DNA of 34,181 nucleotides from an uncultured Prevotellaceae bacterium (GCA_902771445.1 CACXXD010000011.1:1-34181), one strand, 5' to 3'; shown: positions 26,240 to 33,730, counted from the stretch's first letter. The notes: generated by a model not told the origin, from the sequence alone. A program made the numbers and translations.

Positions 26240-26623
26240 TTAGGAATATTGTCTTAGAAGTTCCTCTACAACATCTTTCAGCTTAGGTAAATCCTCTTTG
26301 ATAGCTGAAATAATGACCGTTTCATCAATATTTGCATATTCGTGGGAAATGATGTTTCTCAACCCATAAATTGCATGCCAAGGTATTTCGGTATATTTGT
26401 CTAAAGGTTTGCTGTCTTCTTTCATTAGCCTACCCACGTGCTCTCCGATCACCTGCAATCTCATCACGCAAGCATTAAAAGCCATAACACGACCGGGCGA
26501 AATCATGAAGTCATGCAATTCGGTCATTCCCTTGCTCCATTCTTGTATTAGTTCAATAGACTCAAGGATTTCCTCTAAGCGATCTTTTATTCTTAACTCA
26601 TCATTATACATAAACGACATCAT
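26240..26623 (-). CDS. hepT: HepT-like HEPN toxin (DUF86 family)
   Basis: A 127-residue all-helical HEPN protein. The catalytic RNase motif R-x4-H-x-Y is intact in LRNIISHEYANI (near 99-106), so it should be an active RNase toxin. Preceding DUF86 signatures IGEHVGRL and PWHAIYGLRN are also clear. It overlaps the upstream MNT gene by 20 bases, typical of coupled MntA-HepT pairs. In characterised pairs the MNT partner blocks the toxin by adding AMP groups to its tyrosine motif, and the needed Tyr is present. The first ATG is at 26623, and a second at 26611 is equally plausible. Unusually, the helicase/nuclease gene follows in the same operon. Confidence 0.92.
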   Translation of the reverse strand: MMSFMYNDELRIKDRLEEILESIELIQEWSKGMTELHDFMISPGRVMAFNACVMRLQVIGEHVGRLMKEDSKPLDKYTEIPWHAIYGLRNIISHEYANIDETVIISAIKEDLPKLKDVVEELLRQYS

Positions 26624-26897
26624 TTAGGATATTCGACTTAAATAGAGGGCGAAGTGTAGGCCGGAACCTAACCAAATCAACTTCACAATTAAAAAGATCC
26701 TTGAGTTTTTCTTTCAGCTCATACATCAACGAAAGTGTGGGTTTTTCAACTTCTACAACGATGTCAATATCACTATCCTCAGTATTCTCCTGTCTTGCTA
26801 CAGAACCGAAAATACCGAGTTTTGTAATACCAAACTGCTTGCCAAAAGTTTGCTTAAAGGCAACCAACTTATCAATACAGTCTCGAAGTTCCAACAT
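26604..26897 (-). CDS. mntA: MntA-like minimal nucleotidyltransferase antitoxin
   Basis: A 97-residue minimal nucleotidyltransferase. The active-site pattern GS-x10-DxD is complete in GSVARQENTEDSDIDIVVEV. It is the antitoxin partner of HepT, which family members inactivate by AMPylation. I start at ATG 26897 (MLELRDCIDKL); the frame stays open upstream to 26948, but that stretch overlaps the promoter. A consensus promoter lies just upstream (26949-26919). It is the first gene of the three-gene module. Confidence 0.92.
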   Translation of the reverse strand: MLELRDCIDKLVAFKQTFGKQFGITKLGIFGSVARQENTEDSDIDIVVEVEKPTLSLMYELKEKLKDLFNCEVDLVRFRPTLRPLFKSNILNDVVYV

Positions 26898-26918
26898 CGT
26901 TGTACCATTTATTGGATG

Positions 26919-26949
26919 CAAAGATACATAGCTTTTCTGAAACCACAAA
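26919..26949 (-). promoter_or_regulatory. Promoter of the mntA-hepT-helicase operon
   Basis: On the minus strand TTTG (26949-26946), a 19-base spacer and TATCTTTG (26926-26919) match the Bacteroidota consensus. The mntA start is 21 bases downstream. The -33 box overlaps the edge of the 33-bp repeat, as in copy 1. Confidence 0.8.
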
Positions 26950-26980
26950 ACTTTCCAATCAAAAACTTGTCAAAGAGCGC
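26948..26980. repeat. 33-bp direct repeat, copy 2
   Basis: Identical over 33 bases to 23628-23660 in the same orientation, with different flanking bases on both sides. It lies 24 bases past the stop of the restriction-enzyme remnant, the same distance as copy 1 from the helicase stop. Confidence 0.95.
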
Positions 26981-27004
26981 CTGTGTTATTATTCTGATTT
27001 TTGT

Positions 27005-27361
27005 TTATTCCATCGGGCGAATCATCGACTCGATGAATTGGATTTCCTCGTCTGTCAGGCCATACTTCTTATAGAGTTCTTCATCCGTCCAAGGGTGAGA
27101 GAAGTCTTGGAGAGGAACGAATTGGAATGCATCTGGCGGTGTACTTTGAGTAGATGTTTTCGTTGCGACTAAGAAACGTACAAATTTTGTCTTGATATAT
27201 TCATATAGATTTTCAGCTTCTATTTTTGTTAGGTCTTTATTGTCTGGTATTGCAACCATATAAGTATTCGAATTGCACGTTCCTGGTTCGGATATTTTGG
27301 GCTTCCCAGTTATTGTGTTGCCAAATCCAGGATTGCCAGACCTCGGTATTATATCCTTGAA
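27005..27361 (-). pseudogene. C-terminal remnant of an Eco57I-type restriction-modification enzyme
   Basis: An open frame of 118 codons reaches from an in-frame stop at 27362-27364 to the stop at 27005. Its C-terminus, with FVPLQDF then PWTDEELYKKYGLT and EEIQFIESM, is the tail I associate with large Eco57I-type type IIG restriction-modification proteins of Bacteroidota. Just upstream, EPGTCNSNTY also reads as a conserved piece. The methylase and nuclease domains are absent, because the AraC gene ends at 27515. A short ATG-started frame (27259-27005) exists but is unlikely to make a working protein. The family call rests on recognition of the tail only. Confidence 0.6.
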
Positions 27362-27514
27362 TTATATACGATACGGCTTCCGACGTATAAACGTTACTAA
27401 AAGGAGTGCAACATGCGTTGCAGAAATCTTACAAATCTATTCAATCCAACAAATGGCTGCGCGAGGGGGGTAGAATAATTTGAAAGATTTGAAAAGATTT
27501 GGGCCTTCACGGTT

Positions 27515-28621
27515 TCATGCCGTTCCCTCTTCGCGCATCCAGGCGGTGACGCTCTTGTGCATGCGCTGCTTGAAGGCGGTGCTGAAGGTGCTATAGCTGC
27601 TGTAGCCGCTCTCCTGGGCGAGCTGCTGGGCGACGATGGACTCCTGTGCAGCGGCAAGCTCGCGGTAGCGGGCTATGAAGTGACTGACGCGAAGGTCGTG
27701 GATGTATTCATAGTAGCTTGTGTTCTGACTGGCGAAATACTGGCTGAGATAGTATCGGTTCACACCGACGGCTGCCGAGAGTTGCGACAGGGTAAGGTCT
27801 GTCTGCAGGTAGAGCTGCGCGTCCTCGCAGTGCTTCGCCAGCAGTTGGCCGATATGAGAATCCTCGACCTTGTTAGAGGGGTCGGCGGTGGGGCAAGCGT
27901 CCCTTTGGGCCGGGCAGGGGGTGTGGCTGTCGGTGCTCAGGTCTTTCAGTGTCTCCACGCGCCACAGTAGGAGGCCCGCCAGCGGGAATCCGGTGATGTG
28001 GGCGATGGTGGACATCACGTAGTTGTCGGTATATTCATAGCTCATGAGCAGTAGCATGAGGCCGATGAGCAGCGTAAGGCTGAGCCACACCTCCTTGTGC
28101 TCCAGGTCGGCGTAGTTGTCGTGCAGCCACCGCCCATATTGTCTCACGGCCACCACCATATATATAATGAAGGCCACGATGAGGACCAGCCCATAGATTT
28201 TGTTCGGGGTTGTGAGGTCGATGGATGGCAGTGCGATTTGCAGCACTGCGATGACGGCGCAGGGCGTCATGACGATTATGACGGGCCACAGCGGTCGGCG
28301 GCGGTCCTGCAGCATGGTCAGCAGTGTGCCGACGAAGACGGGGGGCAGCACCATACAGTCGTTAGCGACGAGCAACCCGTAAATCACCGAGCTGGTGTCG
28401 TTAGAGTACGTGTAGAACAGTATCCACCAGACGTGGGCCATGGCCATGATGCCGAATAAAGCCGCTGCCCAGCGGCGCAGTTGTGCGGGAGGCGTGATTT
28501 CGGGCGCGATAGCCTTGCCCCGACACAGCAGCAGATAGAGGAACAGCACTACGGCCACGGCAGTTCCGGCACCGTGGAGCAGGAGATAGAGTATCGACAA
28601 TGGAGTTATCTGTTCTGGCAT
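27515..28621 (-). CDS. AraC-family transcriptional regulator with N-terminal membrane domain
   Basis: A 368-residue protein. The first ~220 residues contain about seven hydrophobic helices. The C-terminal ~100 residues form an AraC/XylS DNA-binding domain with two helix-turn-helix motifs: LTLSQLSAAVGVNRYYLSQYF (near 275-295), and SGYSSYSTFSTAFKQRMHKS near the end. AraC proteins with a 7TM-like N-terminus are common in Prevotella and Bacteroides and presumably sense a membrane or extracellular signal. The gene points away from the surface-protein region at 29463 onward, and the 840-bp region between them holds operator-like repeats, so it is a candidate regulator of that region (inference). 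GC content is visibly higher than in the restriction remnant beside it. Confidence 0.9.
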   Translation of the reverse strand: MPEQITPLSILYLLLHGAGTAVAVVLFLYLLLCRGKAIAPEITPPAQLRRWAAALFGIMAMAHVWWILFYTYSNDTSSVIYGLLVANDCMVLPPVFVGTLLTMLQDRRRPLWPVIIVMTPCAVIAVLQIALPSIDLTTPNKIYGLVLIVAFIIYMVVAVRQYGRWLHDNYADLEHKEVWLSLTLLIGLMLLLMSYEYTDNYVMSTIAHITGFPLAGLLLWRVETLKDLSTDSHTPCPAQRDACPTADPSNKVEDSHIGQLLAKHCEDAQLYLQTDLTLSQLSAAVGVNRYYLSQYFASQNTSYYEYIHDLRVSHFIARYRELAAAQESIVAQQLAQESGYSSYSTFSTAFKQRMHKSVTAWMREEGTA

Positions 28622-28652
28622 ATCGTTTTTACTATTGCGTGCAATTGCGCCG

Positions 28653-28660
28653 CAAAATTA
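28653..28660 (-). promoter_or_regulatory. Promoter box of the AraC-type regulator
   Basis: TAATTTTG on the minus strand, 32 bases before the start codon, fits TAnnTTTG. No convincing -33 box is seen. From here to about 28820 the intergenic sequence is AT-rich with nothing recognisable. Confidence 0.55.
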
Positions 28661-28825
28661 CTACTTTTTCAGTGAAATCGGGCAAGTTTCCCCCAAAAAA
28701 TCGGTATGCGGATAAAACACTTATAATTACCAAATAAAGCTAACGGGCTAAATATCAGCGGTCAAGAGTGTTTAACATGTAATAGCCATATAATTCAATA
28801 TTCAACTTTCGCATATATAAAACGA

Positions 28826-29000
28826 CCACAGATTTCACAGATTTCACAGATTGTCTTGCCCATTACAGCGGCTAAAGCCGCGATTCTGGTAGATTTCACA
28901 GATTGCTTCGCGCAGCTAATCGCAACGTTAGTTGCTGTAATCGAAATAAAATCCCATTATAACGCGCAGCCAAAATCTGTGAAATCTGCGAAATCTGTGG
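28826..29000. repeat. Long inverted repeat with nested palindromes
   Basis: The arm at 28826-28852, built from repeated ACAGATTTC units, is the near-perfect reverse complement (one mismatch) of 28974-29000. Inside lie ATTACAGC (28862-28869) with GCTGTAAT (28934-28941), GCGGCT/AGCCGC around 28868-28881, and GCAAC/GTTGC at 28922-28935. Another AGATTTCACAGATTG unit lies at 28891-28905. The whole could fold into a large cruciform or RNA stem. It resembles dispersed intergenic repeats of Bacteroidota and has no coding potential. Confidence 0.85.
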
Positions 29001-29032
29001 TAAAAAGAATCTAAGATATTTATTATATGAAA

Positions 29033-29062
29033 ATTCGTGGTCATTCATGGTCATTCGTGTTA
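29033..29062. repeat. Three tandem 10-bp units
   Basis: ATTCGTGGTC, ATTCATGGTC and ATTCGTGTTA follow each other directly. The period is about one DNA helical turn. They adjoin the long inverted repeat and may belong to the same intergenic repeat element. Confidence 0.8.
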
Positions 29063-29132
29063 AAATAGAAAGAAAGGATATTATTCGATGTGCTCTCGGT
29101 TTTTTTTCATTTCCTCGGCGGTTTCCGGTGTC

Positions 29133-29229
29133 GAAAATCCGTGAATTGAGGTTGAAAATCCGTTAATGTGCGAATCTGAGGGCGGGAAAAAGTCTCAGCT
29201 AATGCAAAAATGTCTCAGCTAATGCAAAA
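29133..29229. repeat. Two sets of direct repeats with 20-21 bp period upstream of a promoter
   Basis: GAAAATCCGT occurs at 29133-29142 and 29154-29163 (period 21). GTCTCAGCTAATGCAAAA occurs at 29192-29209 and 29212-29229 (18 identical bases, period 20). Both sets lie just upstream of the promoter at 29253-29284, and a period of two helical turns is typical of operator pairs bound by a dimeric regulator. An operator role is inference. Confidence 0.75.
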
Positions 29230-29252
29230 TCTTCGCTCGCGGCGATTTTGAC

Positions 29253-29284
29253 CTTGCACGATTCGGTTTGTTTGTGTACCTTTG
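29253..29284 (+). promoter_or_regulatory. Promoter of the surface lipoprotein operon
   Basis: CTTG (29253-29256), a 20-base spacer and TACCTTTG (29277-29284) match the phylum consensus. It implies a long leader of about 170 bases before the ATG at 29463, with no riboswitch fold I recognise. Confidence 0.75.
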
Positions 29285-29422
29285 TAGCCAAATAATAACC
29301 ATTTTTACCAATTGAGCAGAGCCTCAAGAACACGAGAACCCTCTCTATTTGAACAAGGAAAGTACGCCTACGAGGATTTTGCGCGTGGCTTGCCCAGACA
29401 GGGAGACACACCTCGAAGCACA

Positions 29423-29447
29423 TTTTTAGTTTAACTTATTAATTAAC
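29423..29447 (+). promoter_or_regulatory. Leader element repeated before both lipoprotein genes
   Basis: The 25 bases starting TTTTTAGTTTAAC and ending TATTAATTAAC recur at 31515-31539 with one difference. Each copy lies about 15-18 bases before a lipoprotein ATG. It is either a shared translation-initiation leader or a trace of the gene-pair duplication. Confidence 0.7.
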
Positions 29448-29462
29448 ACAATCAAAAAAAGA

Positions 29463-30107
29463 ATGAAAAAGTTTATGAACTGGATGCTCGCCGCCATCCT
29501 TATCTGCGGCGCAAGTATGGTAGTGACCTCATGTGGTGACGATGATGACGACAACAACAAGGGCAGCGAGAGAACACCCAACACCTACGAGGTGACCGTC
29601 ACCGCCATCTTGCACAAATGCACAGCTGAGTTCTTCAACCTTGACGTGGAGTACACCGACGCTGACGGCAAGAAGAGCACCGTCACAGTGAAGGCCGGGG
29701 ACCTGTCAGAGACATTGAGTCAAGAAGCAAGCACAATCTACCATAAACAATCGGATCTTGTTGCTGCCGCTGTTGATGACGGCAATGGAGTGAATAAGGC
29801 TGAATTTGAGAAGTACATCGTGAAAAACATCAAGATAACCGTTCCTGAAGGCAAGAAAATCAGCTTTGCCGGCACTGCAAGAGCCAGGAAGGACTACACG
29901 CTTACTTCGCAATATGCCAACATCATCACGCCCGTGGTGTTTTCCACCTGCAAGCTCGTCTCAGGGAACAGCCCCGACATGGCCATGTCCGGGTATTCAG
30001 GGGTCAAGAAGATCAGCGCTTACATGGGTGTTGAGACCTCACACTTGGAGGAAATGTTCTCCACCCTTGATGGGTTAAACGCAGGAAAAGCTGAAATTTC
30101 AATGTAA
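29463..30107 (+). CDS. Surface lipoprotein of unknown function, copy A
   Basis: A 214-residue lipoprotein. The signal peptide ends at VVTSC with the lipidated cysteine near residue 24. It is followed by GDDDDD, an acidic run like the lipoprotein export signal that sends Bacteroidota lipoproteins to the cell surface. The rest is predicted to be mostly beta strand and matches no family I recognise. It is paralogous to the lipoprotein at 31557: both share the MKKFM start, SCGDDDDD and an early strand followed by an LDVEY or VTAEY segment. The next gene starts 24 bases later, and that gene too has a paralogue, so lipoprotein and secreted protein were probably duplicated as a unit. Confidence 0.85.
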   Translation: MKKFMNWMLAAILICGASMVVTSCGDDDDDNNKGSERTPNTYEVTVTAILHKCTAEFFNLDVEYTDADGKKSTVTVKAGDLSETLSQEASTIYHKQSDLVAAAVDDGNGVNKAEFEKYIVKNIKITVPEGKKISFAGTARARKDYTLTSQYANIITPVVFSTCKLVSGNSPDMAMSGYSGVKKISAYMGVETSHLEEMFSTLDGLNAGKAEISM

Positions 30108-30131
30108 ATGTAAAGATTATAGGTGGAAATT

Positions 30132-31508
30132 GTGAAAAAGAGAAAGAAGATGCTGGTGTGGGCAGCAGCCTGCTGCCTGTCGCTGGCTCCCATGATGGGA
30201 AGTGCCCAAACGACTGAGACCGACGACTACTATTTCAGGTTTCGTCAGGTCATCTTCACGAAACGTACGTATGACAATCTGTTCCAAGCTGAGTCTTATA
30301 CGGGCGACGAACTACGGGCGGGCATCCTCTCTTATCAATGGGGTGTCGTAGCTGACAAGAAAAGGAAGGATGCAGTCATCGACACTCCGGAGAGAGCAGA
30401 CCTTGAAATGACAATCACCGATGCCTACGGACGTGAAGCGTTCCATAAGGTTGACAGCGTCATTATTCCCGAGACCTTCAAACAAATGAAAATGATGCGG
30501 ACAGCTCAAAGCATCGAAACATCAGTGCCGGTGGTATGCGGCGGACAGTACAACCTCAGCTGGAACATACCCTATTTCAGTCTGTACAAGGACTCGGTAG
30601 TCACCGTCATAGATGCCCCCAGCGTACGCCTACGCTTTGGAAAGGCGATGACCGTCGTAGGCCACGACGTCGATATGTGGGCCTTCTACAATACTGGCTA
30701 TCCCTTCGACGTGACACAGTTCACCGGCACCGAGCAGGCCAAGCTAACGCTCTTCTCCCTTACCCCTGACGAGCAGGGCAATGCAGTGATCAATGAGCTG
30801 AAATCATCGTCAAAGACTCTTGACCTCTACCATCCCGATGAGCCGTTAGTGGCTGCCATGGACTCGCTGGAACTGACATACGAGAAGCCCGAGCCGGGCG
30901 AATACCTGCTGAATATGACGTCGGAATGTGAGCTGCCCAATGCCAACCGCCAGTTCACCTTCAGCGTCAACGACACGCTCCGCGCCAACGTCACCCCGAC
31001 GCAGACGGTCTATGATGTCGCCGCTGACCCGGCCCTCCGTTATCACCTCACCATGAACTACCGCTATCCCTACGTCCAGCCTTCGGGCAACGACAAAGTG
31101 CCAGCCGTCTATATCTTCACCAACGTGCTAAAGCCGCAGGAAGATGAGTGGATGAAGCCAGACACCCTCATGAGCGGAGTGAGCAAGATAGAGGGCGCCG
31201 AACTGGCCAAGCAGACACTTGACTGGGAAGGCGACATCGAGGTGAAGGGACTGGAGACGCAGGAGACAGCACCCGCCGCTGAGACGGACTTAGTGGCAGA
31301 GGTGGTCATCTTCTTCAACGACAAGGTGCAGTACCGCACCGTCATACCGTTCACCTACATTCCTTCCACGGTAGGCATCAGAAGCGCAAAAACAAGGGCC
31401 AACCCCAATGCCGAAGCTGCATGGTACGACCTGCAAGGACGCACACTGAAGAGCAGCCCCGCCAGCAAGGGCATCTATGTGCATAATGGGGTGAAGGTCG
31501 TAAGATAA
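30132..31508 (+). CDS. Secreted protein with T9SS-like C-terminal tail, copy A
   Basis: About 458 residues, function unknown. I choose GTG at 30132 (MKKRKKMLVW), because the paralogue starts MKKTL and AGGTGG lies just upstream; an in-frame GTG at 30123 is possible. A signal peptide ends near GSAQ. The middle (about 155-330) is clearly related to the protein at 32112: YNTGYPFDVTQFTGTE against LNTGYPYDPATIYKGTE, and FSVNDTLRANV against FDVEDTLRVTS. The end, WYDLQGRTL then KGIYVHNGVKVVR, is typical of type IX secretion sorting tails in Prevotella, so the protein is probably exported and attached to the surface. Sequence is rich in Asp, Tyr and Thr, as in extracellular beta proteins. Confidence 0.8.
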   Translation: MKKRKKMLVWAAACCLSLAPMMGSAQTTETDDYYFRFRQVIFTKRTYDNLFQAESYTGDELRAGILSYQWGVVADKKRKDAVIDTPERADLEMTITDAYGREAFHKVDSVIIPETFKQMKMMRTAQSIETSVPVVCGGQYNLSWNIPYFSLYKDSVVTVIDAPSVRLRFGKAMTVVGHDVDMWAFYNTGYPFDVTQFTGTEQAKLTLFSLTPDEQGNAVINELKSSSKTLDLYHPDEPLVAAMDSLELTYEKPEPGEYLLNMTSECELPNANRQFTFSVNDTLRANVTPTQTVYDVAADPALRYHLTMNYRYPYVQPSGNDKVPAVYIFTNVLKPQEDEWMKPDTLMSGVSKIEGAELAKQTLDWEGDIEVKGLETQETAPAAETDLVAEVVIFFNDKVQYRTVIPFTYIPSTVGIRSAKTRANPNAEAAWYDLQGRTLKSSPASKGIYVHNGVKVVR

Positions 31509-31556
31509 GATATTTTTTTAGTTTAACCTATTAATTAACTTAACTGAGTAAAGAAA

Positions 31557-32093
31557 ATGAAAAAGTTTATGATGGCCGCAGTCGCCTTAATCTGCATGAC
31601 AATGACAAGCGTCGCACTCTCATCTTGTGGTGACGACGATGACGACAAGGGCAACGACGGCAGCCAGTTCTCAACAGCTGTATTGGACTTTACGTTGATC
31701 ACTTCCGACGAGACGTTGGCAGTCTTTGACGTCACCGCCGAGTACTATGATAACGGCAAGTTACAGAGCGAGAAGCTGACACAGAGCACGTTCAAGAAGA
31801 CCGTCAAGGCGACGCTCCCTGCCAACCTTGGCGCACGGTTGTTCTTCAATGTGAAGTCGGGTGTCGATGTGGCCAGCCTTAAAAAGGTCGAAGCCACTTA
31901 CGGATTCGAATACAGCACCTGGTGCGAAAGTGCCAATGGCGCCAAGGGTAAAATTGTCATAAAAGAAGACCTGAAACATGCCAGTCTGTCGGGCGACAAG
32001 GTAGAGGCCTGGCTCGCCAAAAACAGCGACCTCATAAAGTTCGGCTATGACTACACCGCCAATGGCGAGATTGTAAATACTGGATGGAAATAA
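31557..32093 (+). CDS. Surface lipoprotein of unknown function, copy B
   Basis: A 178-residue lipoprotein paralogous to the one at 29463. The signal peptide ends at ALSSC (C24), again followed by GDDDDD, the surface-export type of acidic run. It is shorter than copy A by 36 residues and diverged, though the first strand region remains alignable. It lies 48 bases after the copy A secreted gene, and the leader element precedes it. It is followed after 18 bases by its partner. No function is recognised. Confidence 0.85.
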   Translation: MKKFMMAAVALICMTMTSVALSSCGDDDDDKGNDGSQFSTAVLDFTLITSDETLAVFDVTAEYYDNGKLQSEKLTQSTFKKTVKATLPANLGARLFFNVKSGVDVASLKKVEATYGFEYSTWCESANGAKGKIVIKEDLKHASLSGDKVEAWLAKNSDLIKFGYDYTANGEIVNTGWK

Positions 32094-32111
32094 AAACTGT
32101 AATAGAAAATT

Positions 32112-33533
32112 ATGAAAAAGACGTTGATTCTGTCATGTCTGTTTGCCTCTCTTTTCACAAGTGCATCGGCAGACGGCAAGCTCACTTCCACCAGCTCTGT
32201 GAGGATGACCGACGACAACTATCCGGGACTGACCGTCATGTCAGCGCTAAGAACGGTTGGTCTGTGGACCCCGTTCTACGGATATACAGAAGAAAAGGAA
32301 TATGATGTATTCTTGGCAGGCAGGGAGAGACTGCTATTGTTTCTTGGCTGGAAGGAGTCACTCTCTATCCCTGAGGAACCCATTCCCATTCCTGTTGCTG
32401 AGATGCGCGACGTGTATGGCGGCAATCTGTTCAAGGGCAATAGTAGCGATTTCTATAAAGCGCTCGATGACTTACAAAACACAGACGAGGGCTCTTGGAC
32501 TTCCCTTATAGACGCACCAATTGAACTGGGCGGGCGTTATGCCGTCAAAGTAGGTATAGAGAACATGGGCAACCTGCTCCATAAGGACACGGTGGAGTTC
32601 ATGGACATTGCTTCGCTGCGCTTATGGACCAAATCCAGCGTCACGAAAACAGGAACGCCAATAGAAGCAACTGCCTATCTCAACACGGGCTATCCTTACG
32701 ACCCGGCAACCATCTATAAAGGTACGGAGAAATGCCAATACAGACTGGATTATCTCGGCAAGATCACCTTAGAGGAGGCAAAGACCGCCAAGGGAGAAAC
32801 GATTGCCCAAGAGCAACACACCGTCAAGTTCAACGACTTGGACAAGACACTCATCGCCCATCGCGACAGCGTCGTTGTCTCGGTGGAGAAACCCCAATTG
32901 GGCAAGTATCGGCTGCTCATTGACGCTGACTGGGACAAGCTGGGCGAGGACAATGGCTTCAACTACATGTTTGACGTAGAGGACACGCTGCGGGTGACGT
33001 CGCAACTCGACAAGGAGTCCTACGACCTGAGCATAGACGAGGAAGCCCTGCTCTCCCTCAGTTTCGACTTCGACTATCCCTACATCACGTCCACCATCAA
33101 CAATGTTCCCACGTTCCGCTACTACTACGACCTCGGTGTCCACAAGAAAGGCTCTTCTATTCCCTTAGTATGCGACTCCCTTGTGCTGAGCCACGACTCA
33201 CTGGCCACCAAGCACTTCAACTACCAGCATCAGTTCAGGATTCCGCTGAAGAACATCACCGACTCGATGCTCATAGCCAGTGGCGATTCCATTGAGAAGG
33301 GCAGCCTCTTCCCCCGCAAGATGAACCTGACGCTATGGTCTAATTTCAACGGGAATAAGTCAAAGAATACATACCTTCCCATCATCATCACCGGCCCTCG
33401 CAATCCAGAGGTGGTGGGCATCGACGATATCACCCTATGTTCCGATACGGACGGCAAGTTTGTAGAGAATAAACAGCTGTTTATCAGGAAGAACGGCACG
33501 AAGTATGATGTCTCTGGAAGGAGAATGAAGTAG
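32112..33533 (+). CDS. Secreted protein with shortened T9SS-like tail, copy B
   Basis: A 473-residue exported protein with a signal peptide ending near SASA-DG, paralogous to the protein at 30132. Shared blocks are the NTGYP segment (near 196), RDSVVVSVEKPQLGKY (near 256), the VEDTLRV segment (near 294) and FDYPYITS (near 323). The C-terminus LFIRKNGTKYDVSGRRMK also resembles a sorting tail. It stops at the GRRMK point, where copy A continues through GIYVHNGVKVV. That may be a true variant tail or a loss of the final strands. Function is unknown; the repeated strand-rich blocks suggest a beta-sandwich surface protein. Confidence 0.8.
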   Translation: MKKTLILSCLFASLFTSASADGKLTSTSSVRMTDDNYPGLTVMSALRTVGLWTPFYGYTEEKEYDVFLAGRERLLLFLGWKESLSIPEEPIPIPVAEMRDVYGGNLFKGNSSDFYKALDDLQNTDEGSWTSLIDAPIELGGRYAVKVGIENMGNLLHKDTVEFMDIASLRLWTKSSVTKTGTPIEATAYLNTGYPYDPATIYKGTEKCQYRLDYLGKITLEEAKTAKGETIAQEQHTVKFNDLDKTLIAHRDSVVVSVEKPQLGKYRLLIDADWDKLGEDNGFNYMFDVEDTLRVTSQLDKESYDLSIDEEALLSLSFDFDYPYITSTINNVPTFRYYYDLGVHKKGSSIPLVCDSLVLSHDSLATKHFNYQHQFRIPLKNITDSMLIASGDSIEKGSLFPRKMNLTLWSNFNGNKSKNTYLPIIITGPRNPEVVGIDDITLCSDTDGKFVENKQLFIRKNGTKYDVSGRRMK

Positions 33534-33542
33534 CATAGCACA

Positions 33543-33644
33543 TGATCTGCGTCAGCACCAACGGCATGAACAATACGCTGCAAAGCACGGAGGTGAACAG
33601 TGCCTGGAGCCGCGGCAGCAACAGCTTCGACGACGAGGAGTAAC
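33543..33644 (+). CDS. Very short peptide gene or remnant, copy 1
   Basis: A 33-codon frame giving MICVSTNGMNNTLQ, then VNSAWSRG and an acidic end FDDEE. The pattern LQ...EV..AWSR...FDDEE recalls C-termini of short Bacteroidota peptides of about 40-60 residues. The usual N-terminal part (MKK.Y..P.M) is missing, because an in-frame stop lies just upstream, so this may be a truncated copy. It starts 10 bases after the stop of the 32112 gene, and no good ribosome site is visible. Confidence 0.4.
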
Positions 33645-33671
33645 CCACTTGGACGGAGTACTACTCACCCA

Positions 33672-33702
33672 TACCACCGAGGGTGCGACTCCCTCGGTGG
33701 TA
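33672..33702. other. Strong hairpin between two small peptide genes
   Basis: TACCACCGAGGG (33672-33683) pairs perfectly with CCCTCGGTGGTA (33691-33702) around a 7-base loop. No T run follows on either strand, so it is not a standard terminator. It might act as an RNA stabiliser or attenuator. Confidence 0.75.
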
Positions 33703-33730
33703 ACAAAAAGAGAAATACGACAAGAACGAT

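Noticed and set aside
23628-26980. Insertion sequence bounded by terminal repeats
   Set aside because: The 33-bp copies are direct, not inverted, and no transposase or recombinase lies between them.
28826-29062. CRISPR array
   Set aside because: Repeat units are short, irregular and partly inverted, spacers are not of constant length, and no cas genes are present.
29285-29462. Riboswitch in the long leader of the surface operon
   Set aside because: I see no fold or conserved core of a known riboswitch class; only the repeated AT-rich leader element is supported.
33672-33702. Rho-independent terminator
   Set aside because: The stem is strong, but neither strand has a T run after it, so it is listed only as a hairpin.
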